This document shows positions 7,710-14,680 of a stretch of DNA of 23,691 nucleotides, piece by piece. The translations under genes and the position numbers were made by a program. Each line of letters opens with the position of its first letter. The first letter of the stretch is position 1. The notes under the pieces are model-generated. The model did no database searches. It saw only the letters and a list, made by a program, of their open reading frames with translations, and was not told the DNA's origin. This stretch comes from DASZXJ01 sp035545895. GTDB lineage: Bacteria; Planctomycetota; Phycisphaerae; Tepidisphaerales; Tepidisphaeraceae. The stretch spans positions 1-23,691 of the forward strand of contig DASZXJ010000117.1 of assembly GCA_035545895.1 (NCBI GenBank), written 5' to 3'.

Positions 7710-7902
7710 GGGAATGATCCGCAACTTCAGCAGCCGAATGACGCACGCGACGCTCAATCAACAATTCAACGTAGATCGGGCATGACGTATATCGCCCGAA
7801 GCAATACTTGAACGCGTGATCGAGTCGATCAAGGTTAAAGGCTTCACTACAGCGTGCATCTGCCCGGTTCAGAAACGGGCAATGCTGACCCATAGACGGC
7901 AT
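7591..7902 (-). CDS. Small four-cysteine protein, possible metal or Fe-S binder, overlapping xerD
   Basis: This 103-residue ORF has an N-terminal half that looks like a compact conserved domain: CPFLNRADARC, then SEAFNLDRLDHAF, then YCFGRYTSCPIY. The cysteines at 8, 18, 34 and 41 are spaced C-x9-C-x15-C-x6-C, with CP after the first and last, which is suggestive of a zinc or iron-sulphur site. The ATG at 7902 is preceded by GAGG about 9 bases upstream, better than for most genes here. The C-terminal half (after ERRVRH) is low in hydrophobic residues and overlaps the 5' end of xerD in a different frame, by 50 to 119 bases depending on the xerD start. The overlap suggests translational coupling with the recombinase. 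I cannot name the family. The alternative is a chance ORF, but the cysteine pattern, codon register and ribosome site argue against that. Confidence 0.6.
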   Translation of the reverse strand: MPSMGQHCPFLNRADARCSEAFNLDRLDHAFKYCFGRYTSCPIYVELLIERRVRHSAAEVADHSHGYNGHIQVTVHRSFRKVETSAGDEPVPDLPVGGKRTVR

Positions 7903-8054
7903 AAAAGACAACCTCGCGGCGGCGCTTATGAGATGATTATCGGCGCTGAAGGGGCCAAGGCGTGAAAACCCCTGAAGTTTTCGACAGGCGCATGGGCTTT
8001 TTTACCCTGAAATGGCGGTTTACTGAAGAAGACGATTGTCGCCTATGAGCGTTT

Positions 8055-8642
8055 TCAGGGGCGATCCATCCGCATTCCGCACTGACAGACGAACGGCCGA
8101 AGCTGATGTGGCCGAAGGTTCGAAGCCGTCCGAATTTCGATCACGCAACCACAGCGTGGACAAGCAAATCGATCACCGGGTTTGGATTCAACCGCCGCGG
8201 GGACGTCGATCGGCGATTCTTCGGCTTCGGTGACATCCATCCTCCGATCCATCGCGAGATTGGCCAGCTTGTCAGCGAGTTTGTTTTTATGGCGCAGATT
8301 ATGCTCGAATTTCGCCTGGGCGAACTGCTGAAACAGTTGCTGCGCTTCGTCGTAGAGTTCTCTCAGGTCGGCATTTTTGACGCGATACTCGCCGCGCATT
8401 TGTTTGATGATCAATTCACTGTCGCCGCGAATCTGGACTTTTTTAGCGCCGAGTTCCAAAGCTTTTTCCATTGCGGTGATCAGAGCGCGATATTCGGCGA
8501 CGTTGTTGGTCGCCCTGCCAATGAAACGCCCAAGCGTAACCAATGGGGTTCCATCAGCAGCCCGCACAACAATGCCAATCCCCGCGGGACCGGGATTGCC
8601 CCGTGAACCGCCGTCGAATTCGAGAGTAAGGGTTTCATTCAT
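8055..8642 (-). CDS. RNase HI-family protein with C-terminal zinc ribbon
   Basis: RNase H enzymes cut the RNA strand of RNA-DNA hybrids using a DEDD metal site. The 195-residue product begins with LEFDGGSRGNPGPAG, and the four acidic residues are Asp10, Glu50 (NNVAEYRAL), Asp74 (RGDSELII) and Asp124 (KLADKLAN). It is the RnhA-like bacterial and archaeal type that lacks the basic protrusion of E. coli RNase HI. Residues about 158-190 add a short zinc ribbon, C161-x2-C164-x-C166 and C186-x-C188, which is not part of the usual RNase H fold. ATG 8642 is chosen over a TTG 30 bases upstream because the beta-1 strand begins immediately after it. No Shine-Dalgarno sequence is seen, but a TANNNT box sits 5 bases upstream. 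The gene directly upstream on the same strand encodes a COG1579-type zinc-ribbon protein. That pairing with RNase H is familiar from actinobacteria and suggests linked nucleic-acid roles. Confidence 0.88.
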   Translation of the reverse strand: MNETLTLEFDGGSRGNPGPAGIGIVVRAADGTPLVTLGRFIGRATNNVAEYRALITAMEKALELGAKKVQIRGDSELIIKQMRGEYRVKNADLRELYDEAQQLFQQFAQAKFEHNLRHKNKLADKLANLAMDRRMDVTEAEESPIDVPAAVESKPGDRFACPRCGCVIEIRTASNLRPHQLRPFVCQCGMRMDRP

Positions 8643-8835
8643 TGTGAAAAGTAAGTTCGGATTAAAAACCAATTAGCCGGGGCTCAACGAGCTCCGGACC
8701 AGTCTTAAAGATACAGCCCTTTTTTCGGCAACCATTTCCATCCGGGAGTGTGATAGGTGAAGAAATAACATGGCATGACAACAAATCGTGTATCAGTCTC
8801 CGGAAATCGTCAAGTTAAATTTGCACAGAGGGTCT

Positions 8836-8852
8836 GGCACGCATTGCGTGCC
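8836..8852. repeat. 17-bp palindrome with GGCTA flank
   Basis: GGCACGCATTGCGTGCC has perfect 8-bp arms around one central base and is followed by GGCTATTG. It lies immediately after the stop codon (8855-8857) of the zinc-ribbon gene on the minus strand. On the minus strand it reads TAGCC and then the hairpin. There is no T-run, so it is more likely a REP-like element than an intrinsic terminator. Confidence 0.6.
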
Positions 8853-8854
8853 GG

Positions 8855-9748
8855 CTATTGTTGGGGATCATGACCGGAACTGTCGGTTAGATCGTCCTCG
8901 TCGGGCATCACCGAATTTAAGACATCGACCGCGGATTGCTGGCGCGGGGGGGCTGCTCCGATTTCGGGGGCTTTGCGCGGCTTGGCGATTTTCTTCTTAT
9001 GCACCGCGGTTTCAGGGGGCAATTCTTCAGGAATATACAGAATCCGCTGGCAGCTTGGACAAAACTGGAGTTCGTCTCGCGAGTGCAGTTTGTTATAAAC
9101 GTCGGTGACCAGTTCCATGTTGCAAGCAGTACATATGTATTGTTCGCGGCGCCGGTCCGGCTTGCCCAAAGCGCTCATGGCTTCGCCTTCGTGACGATCA
9201 GCCAGGCGCTCGAATACGTCTCGCGCCTTGGGAGGAACTGCTTCGAAAGCCTTTTCGCGCGGACCTCGCAGGGAATCGATTTCCTGCTGCAGGGTGACGA
9301 GCTTGCCTTCGATTTCCTTTTTCATTGTCTCCAGTCGGATTTTCTCAGACTCCAGTTGCCCGGTCAGTTCTTTTTCATCGGCCTGGCCCTTTTCAACCTG
9401 CTCCATCAGCTTGATCAATTCCTCTTCGATCTTGTTCTTGTCCACCTTTTCGGTGTTGATCTCGACGAGGAAAGCCTGATATTCCTTGTTATTCTTTGAA
9501 TTTTGCTGCTGCGTGCGAAGCTTTTCGATGTGTTCGTCGCGAGTTTTCAGATCAAGTTCAACCTGGCTGGACTGTGATCGGACTTCCATGAGCCTGGCAT
9601 GCGCCAATCGCTGTCGCTCGGCCAGATCATCGACACGACGCTGTTGGACGCGTACGTCCTTGTTGGCCGAGTCATATTTCGCCTGTGCAGTCCGAAGCTG
9701 CTGATCGGCCTTGTATAAACTGACCAAAGCGGTGTTGGTCGGACCCAT
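8855..9748 (-). CDS. Coiled-coil protein with C-terminal zinc ribbon (COG1579 / CT398-like)
   Basis: The 297-residue protein is a long heptad-rich alpha-helical hairpin from about residue 8 to 170, rich in Glu, Lys, Gln and Leu. A zinc ribbon with C206-x2-C209 and C230-x2-C233 (ICTACNMEL, then FCPSCQRILY) follows. A charged, Pro-rich, probably disordered tail starts after about residue 245. This is the layout of the COG1579 family, whose Chlamydia member CT398 has been linked to sigma54 and secretion partners. The general role is unknown and probably involves binding nucleic acid or protein complexes. ATG 9748 was chosen because a GAGGT lies 8 bases upstream and the conserved region starts at once. 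An upstream in-frame Met 192 bases earlier would add unrelated sequence overlapping the next gene. The RNase H gene lies 212 bases downstream on the same strand. Confidence 0.85.
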   Translation of the reverse strand: MGPTNTALVSLYKADQQLRTAQAKYDSANKDVRVQQRRVDDLAERQRLAHARLMEVRSQSSQVELDLKTRDEHIEKLRTQQQNSKNNKEYQAFLVEINTEKVDKNKIEEELIKLMEQVEKGQADEKELTGQLESEKIRLETMKKEIEGKLVTLQQEIDSLRGPREKAFEAVPPKARDVFERLADRHEGEAMSALGKPDRRREQYICTACNMELVTDVYNKLHSRDELQFCPSCQRILYIPEELPPETAVHKKKIAKPRKAPEIGAAPPRQQSAVDVLNSVMPDEDDLTDSSGHDPQQ

Positions 9749-9885
9749 GTAGCGATACCTCGTGATTCCTTTTTGCCTCGCCGGTTCTCCAACGACGCAA
9801 GCCCGATCATTATGCGGATAAACTCCCGGATGAAAAGGGGCATGAAAAAAGAGTTGCAAAAGCGGCGGCAATGGCCTGAAAACGG

Positions 9886-11472
9886 CTAAACCATGCCAAC
9901 ATCCTGTTGCGTCCATCGCCCATCGATCATGCGCCAGCACCTTCCGTTCGGATTCTTATCGCGCAGCAACGGCGGTAATCGTTCGGCTCGAACACCATCA
10001 AAACAGTAAAGCATGCCAAAACGCCGCATTGAAGCGGGAATTCCGACCGCGGTAAATCCCGCATGTCCTGTGGAAGGATAAGGCCCCCCGTGATTCATGG
10101 CCGGGCTTAGCGCGACACCGGTGGGCATTTTGTCATTCAGCATACGGCCCACGCGAATTCGAAGGCTCGGAGCAATCTGGTCGTATAAGGGATCATCCGA
10201 CCCGTCCGTTGAGGAATAGACGCAGCCCGTGAGATTCCCCTCCAATCGATCGACGATCAGCTTTGCCTCGGCGATATCGTGGGCAACGACAAAGAGCGAT
10301 GCGTTGCCAAATGCTTCGCTCTGCAGTCTTTTCGGCTCACGCAAAAACTGCGCGCCATCGACTCGCAACAGAGTATTCTGGAAACGATAGCCTGGCGCTG
10401 AAACAGCCGATCCGCCCGTCACCAATTTGGCGCCGGCCTGTTGTAACAATTGAATACCGGTAATCAGAGATTTGTGAACGCCAGGACCAAGAAGCGGTGC
10501 GGATGGCGCCTTTTCGAATCGTTGTTTAATGGCTGCGATGAAACCATCGGTGGATTGTCCGGCCAGCAGGATGACAAAACCCGGGTTCGTGCAAAACTGC
10601 CCGCTGCCCATGAGGCAACTGCCGGCAAATTCATCGGCAATTTTCTCGAATCGTTCGGCAAGCGCGCCCGGTAAAATCACGGTTGGATTGACACTCGACA
10701 TTTCGAGGTAAATCGGTTTACCCGCGACATCAGCCGCAGCTTTGAGTGCCAGCCCTCCGCGACGACTGCCCGTAAACGCAATCGCCCCAGTGCGCGGATC
10801 GGATACCAGTTTCAATCCATCTTCGTTGCTCATGTGATAAAGGAGTTGAACCGTCGCGGGAGGCAAGCCTGACTCTTTCAAGGCGATCACGACTTCTTCG
10901 GCGAGTAGCCGCGTTGTTTGAGGGTGTGACGGATGCGCTTTAACGATGGCCGGATTGCCGGCAGCGATGGCGGCGGCGAAATCTCCGCCGCTGATGCCAT
11001 TGAACGCAAACGGGAAATTATTCGGCCCCAAAATACAGACCGGACCGATTGGTGCGAGGTATGAGCGAATGTTTTGCTTCGAATCGATCGTCGGCTGCGA
11101 CCACGAGCCTTCAAATGCAGCATCCGCCGCCTGTCGAAGCTGTGTCGTCGTGCGCGGCAATTCGACCTCCGCCAATCTTGGTGATTTCGGCAAGGCAGTT
11201 TCCAGATGGGCCGCTTCGACGAGTTTGGATGCGTTTGCCTCGATTCGATCGGCGTATGTTCGTAAAAAACGGGAAATCATTTCGGCTGGAATTTTTCGCA
11301 GCAGCGCCGCCGCATCAACGGCCGCGGATAAAGCCGCGTCGCAATCCGCCCATTTGCTGATGGGAAACTCCTCGGCCAGTTTCTCTCCGGTCGCAGGATT
11401 CTCTGCATGGAAAGATGCTAATGAGTTGGCGGATTTCCATTGGCCTGCGATTAAAACCTGATGTGCTGACAT
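9886..11472 (-). CDS. Aldehyde dehydrogenase, 2,5-dioxovalerate (alpha-ketoglutaric semialdehyde) dehydrogenase type
   Basis: This is a NAD(P)-dependent aldehyde dehydrogenase most like the type III ketoglutarate-semialdehyde enzymes that oxidise 2,5-dioxopentanoate to 2-oxoglutarate at the end of sugar-acid, pentose or hydroxyproline breakdown. In the 528 residues are GPNNFPFAF at about 149-157 (with the catalytic-site Asn), the nucleotide-binding FTGSRRGG at 233-240, general base Glu257 (LEMSS), and nucleophile Cys294 (GQFCTNPG). The C-terminal stretch with MPTGVALSPAMNHGGPYP and STGHAGFTAVG is characteristic of this subgroup. ATG 11472 is preceded by GAGGA 5 bases upstream. An earlier in-frame Met would overlap the upstream gene. 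The start lies 19 bases after the stop of the GLYR-like dehydrogenase, so the two form an operon. The substrate is inferred from similarity. No upstream sugar-acid dehydratase or transporter is present to confirm the pathway. Confidence 0.87.
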   Translation of the reverse strand: MSAHQVLIAGQWKSANSLASFHAENPATGEKLAEEFPISKWADCDAALSAAVDAAALLRKIPAEMISRFLRTYADRIEANASKLVEAAHLETALPKSPRLAEVELPRTTTQLRQAADAAFEGSWSQPTIDSKQNIRSYLAPIGPVCILGPNNFPFAFNGISGGDFAAAIAAGNPAIVKAHPSHPQTTRLLAEEVVIALKESGLPPATVQLLYHMSNEDGLKLVSDPRTGAIAFTGSRRGGLALKAAADVAGKPIYLEMSSVNPTVILPGALAERFEKIADEFAGSCLMGSGQFCTNPGFVILLAGQSTDGFIAAIKQRFEKAPSAPLLGPGVHKSLITGIQLLQQAGAKLVTGGSAVSAPGYRFQNTLLRVDGAQFLREPKRLQSEAFGNASLFVVAHDIAEAKLIVDRLEGNLTGCVYSSTDGSDDPLYDQIAPSLRIRVGRMLNDKMPTGVALSPAMNHGGPYPSTGHAGFTAVGIPASMRRFGMLYCFDGVRAERLPPLLRDKNPNGRCWRMIDGRWTQQDVGMV

Positions 11473-11491
11473 GCATTTCCTCAATCGATTT

Positions 11492-12364
11492 TTACGTCTT
11501 CCGCAACAGCTCAACAACGGCTGACAAATCCTTTTCGTCCAATCCGGCTGCCTCGGCCTGTTGAAATTGCTGCATCGCCGCGCTGGCCATTGTGAGCTGC
11601 AGATTCACCTGCCCCGCCTCGAACATGGCGTATTTCAAATCCTTGGATGCCAGGCGCAGCATAAAATTAGGCGTGAAATCGGGCGTGGTCATGCGCTTGG
11701 CCAGCGTCTTCACCAACGGACTGCCCGGTGCGCCTTCGGTGATGATGGCCAAGGCCTGCTCACGCTTTAATCCGGTTTTTTCAATAAACGCGATCGCCTG
11801 CGCGAGCGATGCACATTGCACGCCGCACAGGAAATTATTGATCAATTTGACCATCGCACCACTGCCGGCCGGACCCAGATGGGTGATGCTTTGGCTCATG
11901 ACATCGAGCACGGGCTTGGCTTTGGTCAGAGTCGCTTCGGCCCCGCCGACGATGAAATTCAACTGCCCCGCCGCAGCTTGCGGCTTAGTGCCGGTGACCG
12001 GCGCATCGAGAAACTCGCATTGTTTCGCAGTCGCCAATGTTGCAAGTTCCTTGATCCATTTCACGGTGAGTGTGCTTGATTCGATCAAAATCGAGCCCGG
12101 CGCAGCGCCAGCCAATGCGCCGTTGTCTCCGATCCACATGGCGCGGGATGCGACATCGTCAGCAACCATGCTGATCACGATGCCGGAATTTTCAGCTGCC
12201 TCGCGTGGACTTGACGCAATTCGAGATCCCTCGGATGCAAGTGTTTTCGCTTTTTCCTTTGTGCGATTGAAAACCGTTAAGGGAAACCCCGCCCCAAGCA
12301 CGCGCCGAGCCATGCCCGTGCCCATGATCCCCAGCCCCAAAATGGCAACACGTGGTTTATTCAT
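11492..12364 (-). CDS. NAD(P)-dependent beta-hydroxyacid dehydrogenase (GLYR / 3-hydroxyisobutyrate dehydrogenase family)
   Basis: The 290-residue enzyme belongs to the family that interconverts short hydroxyacids and semialdehydes. It has an N-terminal Rossmann domain with GLGIMGTG (10-17) and NRT at 33-35 after beta-2; an Arg at that place usually favours NADP(H). The substrate loop is DAPVTGTKPQAAAG (120-133), and the catalytic Lys173 lies in MVKLINN. The GTK variant of the substrate loop and the NRT pair are closest to glyoxylate/succinic-semialdehyde reductases (GLYR), although tartronate-semialdehyde reductase or 3-hydroxyisobutyrate dehydrogenase cannot be excluded. An AGGA about 8-9 bases upstream supports ATG 12364. 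It is the first gene of a two-gene operon with the aldehyde dehydrogenase 19 bases downstream. It is divergent from the HupE operon across 78 bases. The pair together could process a semialdehyde in both directions. Confidence 0.87.
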   Translation of the reverse strand: MNKPRVAILGLGIMGTGMARRVLGAGFPLTVFNRTKEKAKTLASEGSRIASSPREAAENSGIVISMVADDVASRAMWIGDNGALAGAAPGSILIESSTLTVKWIKELATLATAKQCEFLDAPVTGTKPQAAAGQLNFIVGGAEATLTKAKPVLDVMSQSITHLGPAGSGAMVKLINNFLCGVQCASLAQAIAFIEKTGLKREQALAIITEGAPGSPLVKTLAKRMTTPDFTPNFMLRLASKDLKYAMFEAGQVNLQLTMASAAMQQFQQAEAAGLDEKDLSAVVELLRKT

Positions 12365-12442
12365 GCGTACTTGATCCTGTCCAGGGAACAGAATAGTCGC
12401 GGGCTTCCCAATCCGCTAGACTGGCGAGGATAAGGCAACTCA

Positions 12443-13006
12443 ATGAAATTCCTGCACGAGCCGTTGGTTCATTTCCTCATGCTTGGCGCGATTTTATTTG
12501 GCGGATTTCGGTTGTTGGGCAACTGGACGATCGAAAAGCCCCAGCAAATCGTGGTTTCCGCCAGGCAGATCGACGCCTTGGCGAGCGGATTCACTCTTGA
12601 CTTCAAACATCCTCCATCTCCTGGAGAACTCGACAGAGTCATTCAGGATTATGTTCGTGAAGAAGTTCTCTGTCGCGAGGCCGACAAACTGAAACTGCAA
12701 TTCGACGACCAGGCCATTCGCCGACTGATGCGACAGCGAATGGAATCCTACAACCAGAACCAGGCCAAGCTGCAGTTGCCGACCGACGATCAGTTGCGTG
12801 AATTCTATACCCAGCATCCCGACATTTTCCGGGATAAATCCACCGGCGCATTGCCGGCGTTTGAAGAGATCGTCTCAACCGTGCGAAGCGTGTGGACTGC
12901 AACCAAACAAAAAGAAGCCCGCGATGCAGCCTACGAAAAATCGAAGACTCATTACAACGTGGTGATCGAATATCCGAGATCACCGGCCACCACGCAGGCA
13001 CAATGA
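12443..13006 (+). CDS. PpiC/SurA-like membrane-anchored protein lacking the peptidyl-prolyl isomerase domain
   Basis: The protein starts with a signal anchor (FLHEPLVHFLMLGAILFGGF, about residues 3-22). A SurA-like helical chaperone segment follows (about 35-125, including VIQDYVREEVLCREADKLKL). Full-length relatives run about 270-290 residues and contain a parvulin domain between the helix ending near HPDIFR and a C-terminal helix. Here the sequence passes from HPDIFR (125-130) through a six-residue linker (DKSTGA) straight to LPAFEEIVSTVRSVW and the normal C-terminal strand YNVVIEYP, giving only 187 residues. Reading is continuous, so it is an in-frame loss and not a frameshift. It is first in the operon, with AAGG 7 bases before ATG 12443, and its TGA overlaps the ATG of the next gene (ATGA at 13003-13006). 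A chaperone for the HupE-type proteins encoded downstream is a plausible role. Catalytic proline isomerisation is not. Confidence 0.72.
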   Translation: MKFLHEPLVHFLMLGAILFGGFRLLGNWTIEKPQQIVVSARQIDALASGFTLDFKHPPSPGELDRVIQDYVREEVLCREADKLKLQFDDQAIRRLMRQRMESYNQNQAKLQLPTDDQLREFYTQHPDIFRDKSTGALPAFEEIVSTVRSVWTATKQKEARDAAYEKSKTHYNVVIEYPRSPATTQAQ

Positions 13007-13995
13007 TTCGGCGAAGTGTATTCATTCTGTCCCTGATCCTCCTGACGCAGGTTGCGTCAGCACATGATCTTTTGCTGGGATACCTGGAACTTCGCCAGAC
13101 CGGGCCGGAAACGTTTGCGATGTTGTGGACCCTGCCAGCAAAGGATGAGCTGCGCGGCCTGCACCCGGATCTACCTGCCGATTGCAAAACTGATCCCGAA
13201 CCACAGCGAATGCAAACTGCTGATTCGTTCATCGAACGAACCATCATCACCTGCCCCGGCGGATTGGACGGCAAAACCATTTCGCTCGACCCCAAATGGG
13301 CGGCCATGCTTGATGTGCTGGTGCGAGTCGTTCGGCCGGATGAATCGACGCAGGTGTATCGCCTGACCCCTGTCACCGATTCATTTATCGTGGAAGCCGC
13401 GCCCGGCTGGGTGCAAAAGGCCGGCACGTTTCTGGTGCAGGGAATCGAACATATTCTCATGGGTATCGATCATCTTCTGTTTGTGTTGGGTTTGCTGCTG
13501 ATCGTCGATAGCCGCTGGATGCTCGCCAAGACGATCACATCGTTCACCATCGCTCACAGCATTACGCTTGCGCTGGCGGCATTGACCTACACGGCTGCGC
13601 CTGCTCTGCCTTTGAACGCCGCGATTGCGCTTTCAATCCTATTCCTCGGGCCGGAGATTATTCGCAAACAGCGCGGGCAAAGCAGCCTGACGATCAGGCA
13701 TCCGTGGGTGGTGGCGTTTGCATTCGGCTTGTTGCATGGCGTCGGTTTTGCCAGTGGTCTCACTTCACTGGGTTTGTCGCGACACGAAATTCCGCTGGCG
13801 CTTTTGATGTTCAACGTCGGCGTGGAAATCGGCCAGCTATTTTTTGTGTTCATCATCATCGGCCTGGAACATGGATTCCGAAAGCTGGAAATCTATTGGC
13901 CTTACTGGGTGCAGCAGATTCCGGTTTATGTGGTTGGCGGGCTCGGCGCATATTGGACGATCCAGCGGACCCTTATCATGATGGGGTACACATGA
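13003..13995 (+). CDS. HupE/UreJ-family membrane protein (long form with N-terminal soluble domain)
   Basis: This 330-residue protein has a signal peptide (residues 1-20) ending in VASA, so the mature chain would begin with His21. A beta-rich extracytoplasmic domain occupies about 21-138, and six to seven membrane helices about 139-328. The membrane part starts with GIEHILMGIDHLL. This contains the H-x5-DH motif (His150, Asp156, His157) that is known to be essential in the nickel permease HupE. Further histidines lie in helices at 185 (TIAHS) and 245 (LLHG), the latter where HupE has FHGxAHGxE, so the second motif is degenerate. The architecture fits Pfam HupE_UreJ_2. Both ends overlap their neighbours by ATGA (13003-13006 and 13992-13995), so translation is coupled. 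Transport of Ni, Co or another transition metal is inferred from the family. No hydrogenase or urease gene is in the window. Confidence 0.82.
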   Translation: MIRRSVFILSLILLTQVASAHDLLLGYLELRQTGPETFAMLWTLPAKDELRGLHPDLPADCKTDPEPQRMQTADSFIERTIITCPGGLDGKTISLDPKWAAMLDVLVRVVRPDESTQVYRLTPVTDSFIVEAAPGWVQKAGTFLVQGIEHILMGIDHLLFVLGLLLIVDSRWMLAKTITSFTIAHSITLALAALTYTAAPALPLNAAIALSILFLGPEIIRKQRGQSSLTIRHPWVVAFAFGLLHGVGFASGLTSLGLSRHEIPLALLMFNVGVEIGQLFFVFIIIGLEHGFRKLEIYWPYWVQQIPVYVVGGLGAYWTIQRTLIMMGYT

Positions 13996-14672
13996 TCGAT
14001 GCAAATCGACTGCTTAAACGAAATCTGACTGCGTTGCTGGCAGTGGCTCTTGTTCTTTGCTGGGCACAGTCGGCGCGTGCTCATGTCGAAACGGGCAAAG
14101 CCGCGGGATTTGCAAATGGTTTCAAGCATCCCTGGTCGGGCTGGGATCATATATTGGCGATGATTGCCGTCGGCATCTGGGGCGCGCAGTTAGGCGCTCC
14201 TGCTGTTTGGTTGCTGCCGGTCGTATTTCCGATGGTCATGGCATTTGGCGGGTTTCTGGGGCTGATCCGAATTCATCTGCCGGGTGTCGAATATGGCATT
14301 GCCCTGTCGGCTGTGCTCCTTGGCGCGATGGTGCTGGGCGAAGTTCGATCCAGGAGGAAGGGATTCATCTTTTTCGCGGCAGCGCTTGTTGGAGCTTTCG
14401 GATTATTTCATGGCCACGCACATGGATCGGAAATGGAAGAGGGACAAAGCGCGATGCTTTATAGCATCGGTTTTGTCATTGCGACGGGTACACTGCATGC
14501 GTGCGGCATTGCGATCGGACTGGTGCATCGCTGGCCGGTGGGAAGGGTCGCCCTTCGCGCCGCCGGAGCGCTGATACTCGTCGGCGGACTCTATTTCGTC
14601 TGGGACGCATACAAGGGAGGCGACGAAGCGCCCCAGCCGCAAACCGCCGTGAGCTTGATGCAGAATTTGTGA
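13992..14672 (+). CDS. hupE: HupE-family metal permease
   Basis: This 226-residue, six-helix membrane protein carries both HupE signature motifs intact: H-x5-DH as HPWSGWDH (His46, Asp52, His53) and FHGxAHGxE as FHGHAHGSE (starting at about 139). In Rhizobium leguminosarum HupE these motifs are required for nickel uptake for hydrogenase. A cleavable signal peptide ends in ARA at residue 30, leaving His31 as the first mature residue. The start at ATG 13992 overlaps the previous stop as ATGA. Upstream in-frame Mets would lie deep inside the preceding gene. The C-terminal tail (after about 207) is hydrophilic. It is the third gene of the operon and the best preserved of the three paralogues, so it is the likeliest actual permease. 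The metal could be Ni(II), Co(II) or another ion. No nickel riboswitch or NikR-type site was recognised upstream. Confidence 0.86.
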   Translation: MIDANRLLKRNLTALLAVALVLCWAQSARAHVETGKAAGFANGFKHPWSGWDHILAMIAVGIWGAQLGAPAVWLLPVVFPMVMAFGGFLGLIRIHLPGVEYGIALSAVLLGAMVLGEVRSRRKGFIFFAAALVGAFGLFHGHAHGSEMEEGQSAMLYSIGFVIATGTLHACGIAIGLVHRWPVGRVALRAAGALILVGGLYFVWDAYKGGDEAPQPQTAVSLMQNL

Positions 14673-14680
14673 GGGAATTT

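Noticed and set aside
9749..9940. N-terminal extension of the zinc-ribbon protein by 64 residues
   Set aside because: The extension is unlike the family and overlaps the stop region of the aldehyde dehydrogenase gene. A GAGGT ribosome site precedes the internal ATG 9748.
12892..13002. Longer start for the first HupE/UreJ gene
   Set aside because: It would lie wholly inside the SurA-like gene and hide a proper signal peptide. The ATGA overlap at 13003 and the immediate signal sequence favour the shorter form.
13704..13991. Longer start for the HupE gene
   Set aside because: It overlaps the preceding membrane gene by about 290 bases. ATG 13992 overlaps the stop as ATGA and begins a signal peptide.
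14501..14680. Longer start for the third HupE/UreJ gene
   Set aside because: The extension is antisense-like, hydrophilic sequence within hupE. GTG 14681 has a GAGGG ribosome site and begins a signal peptide.
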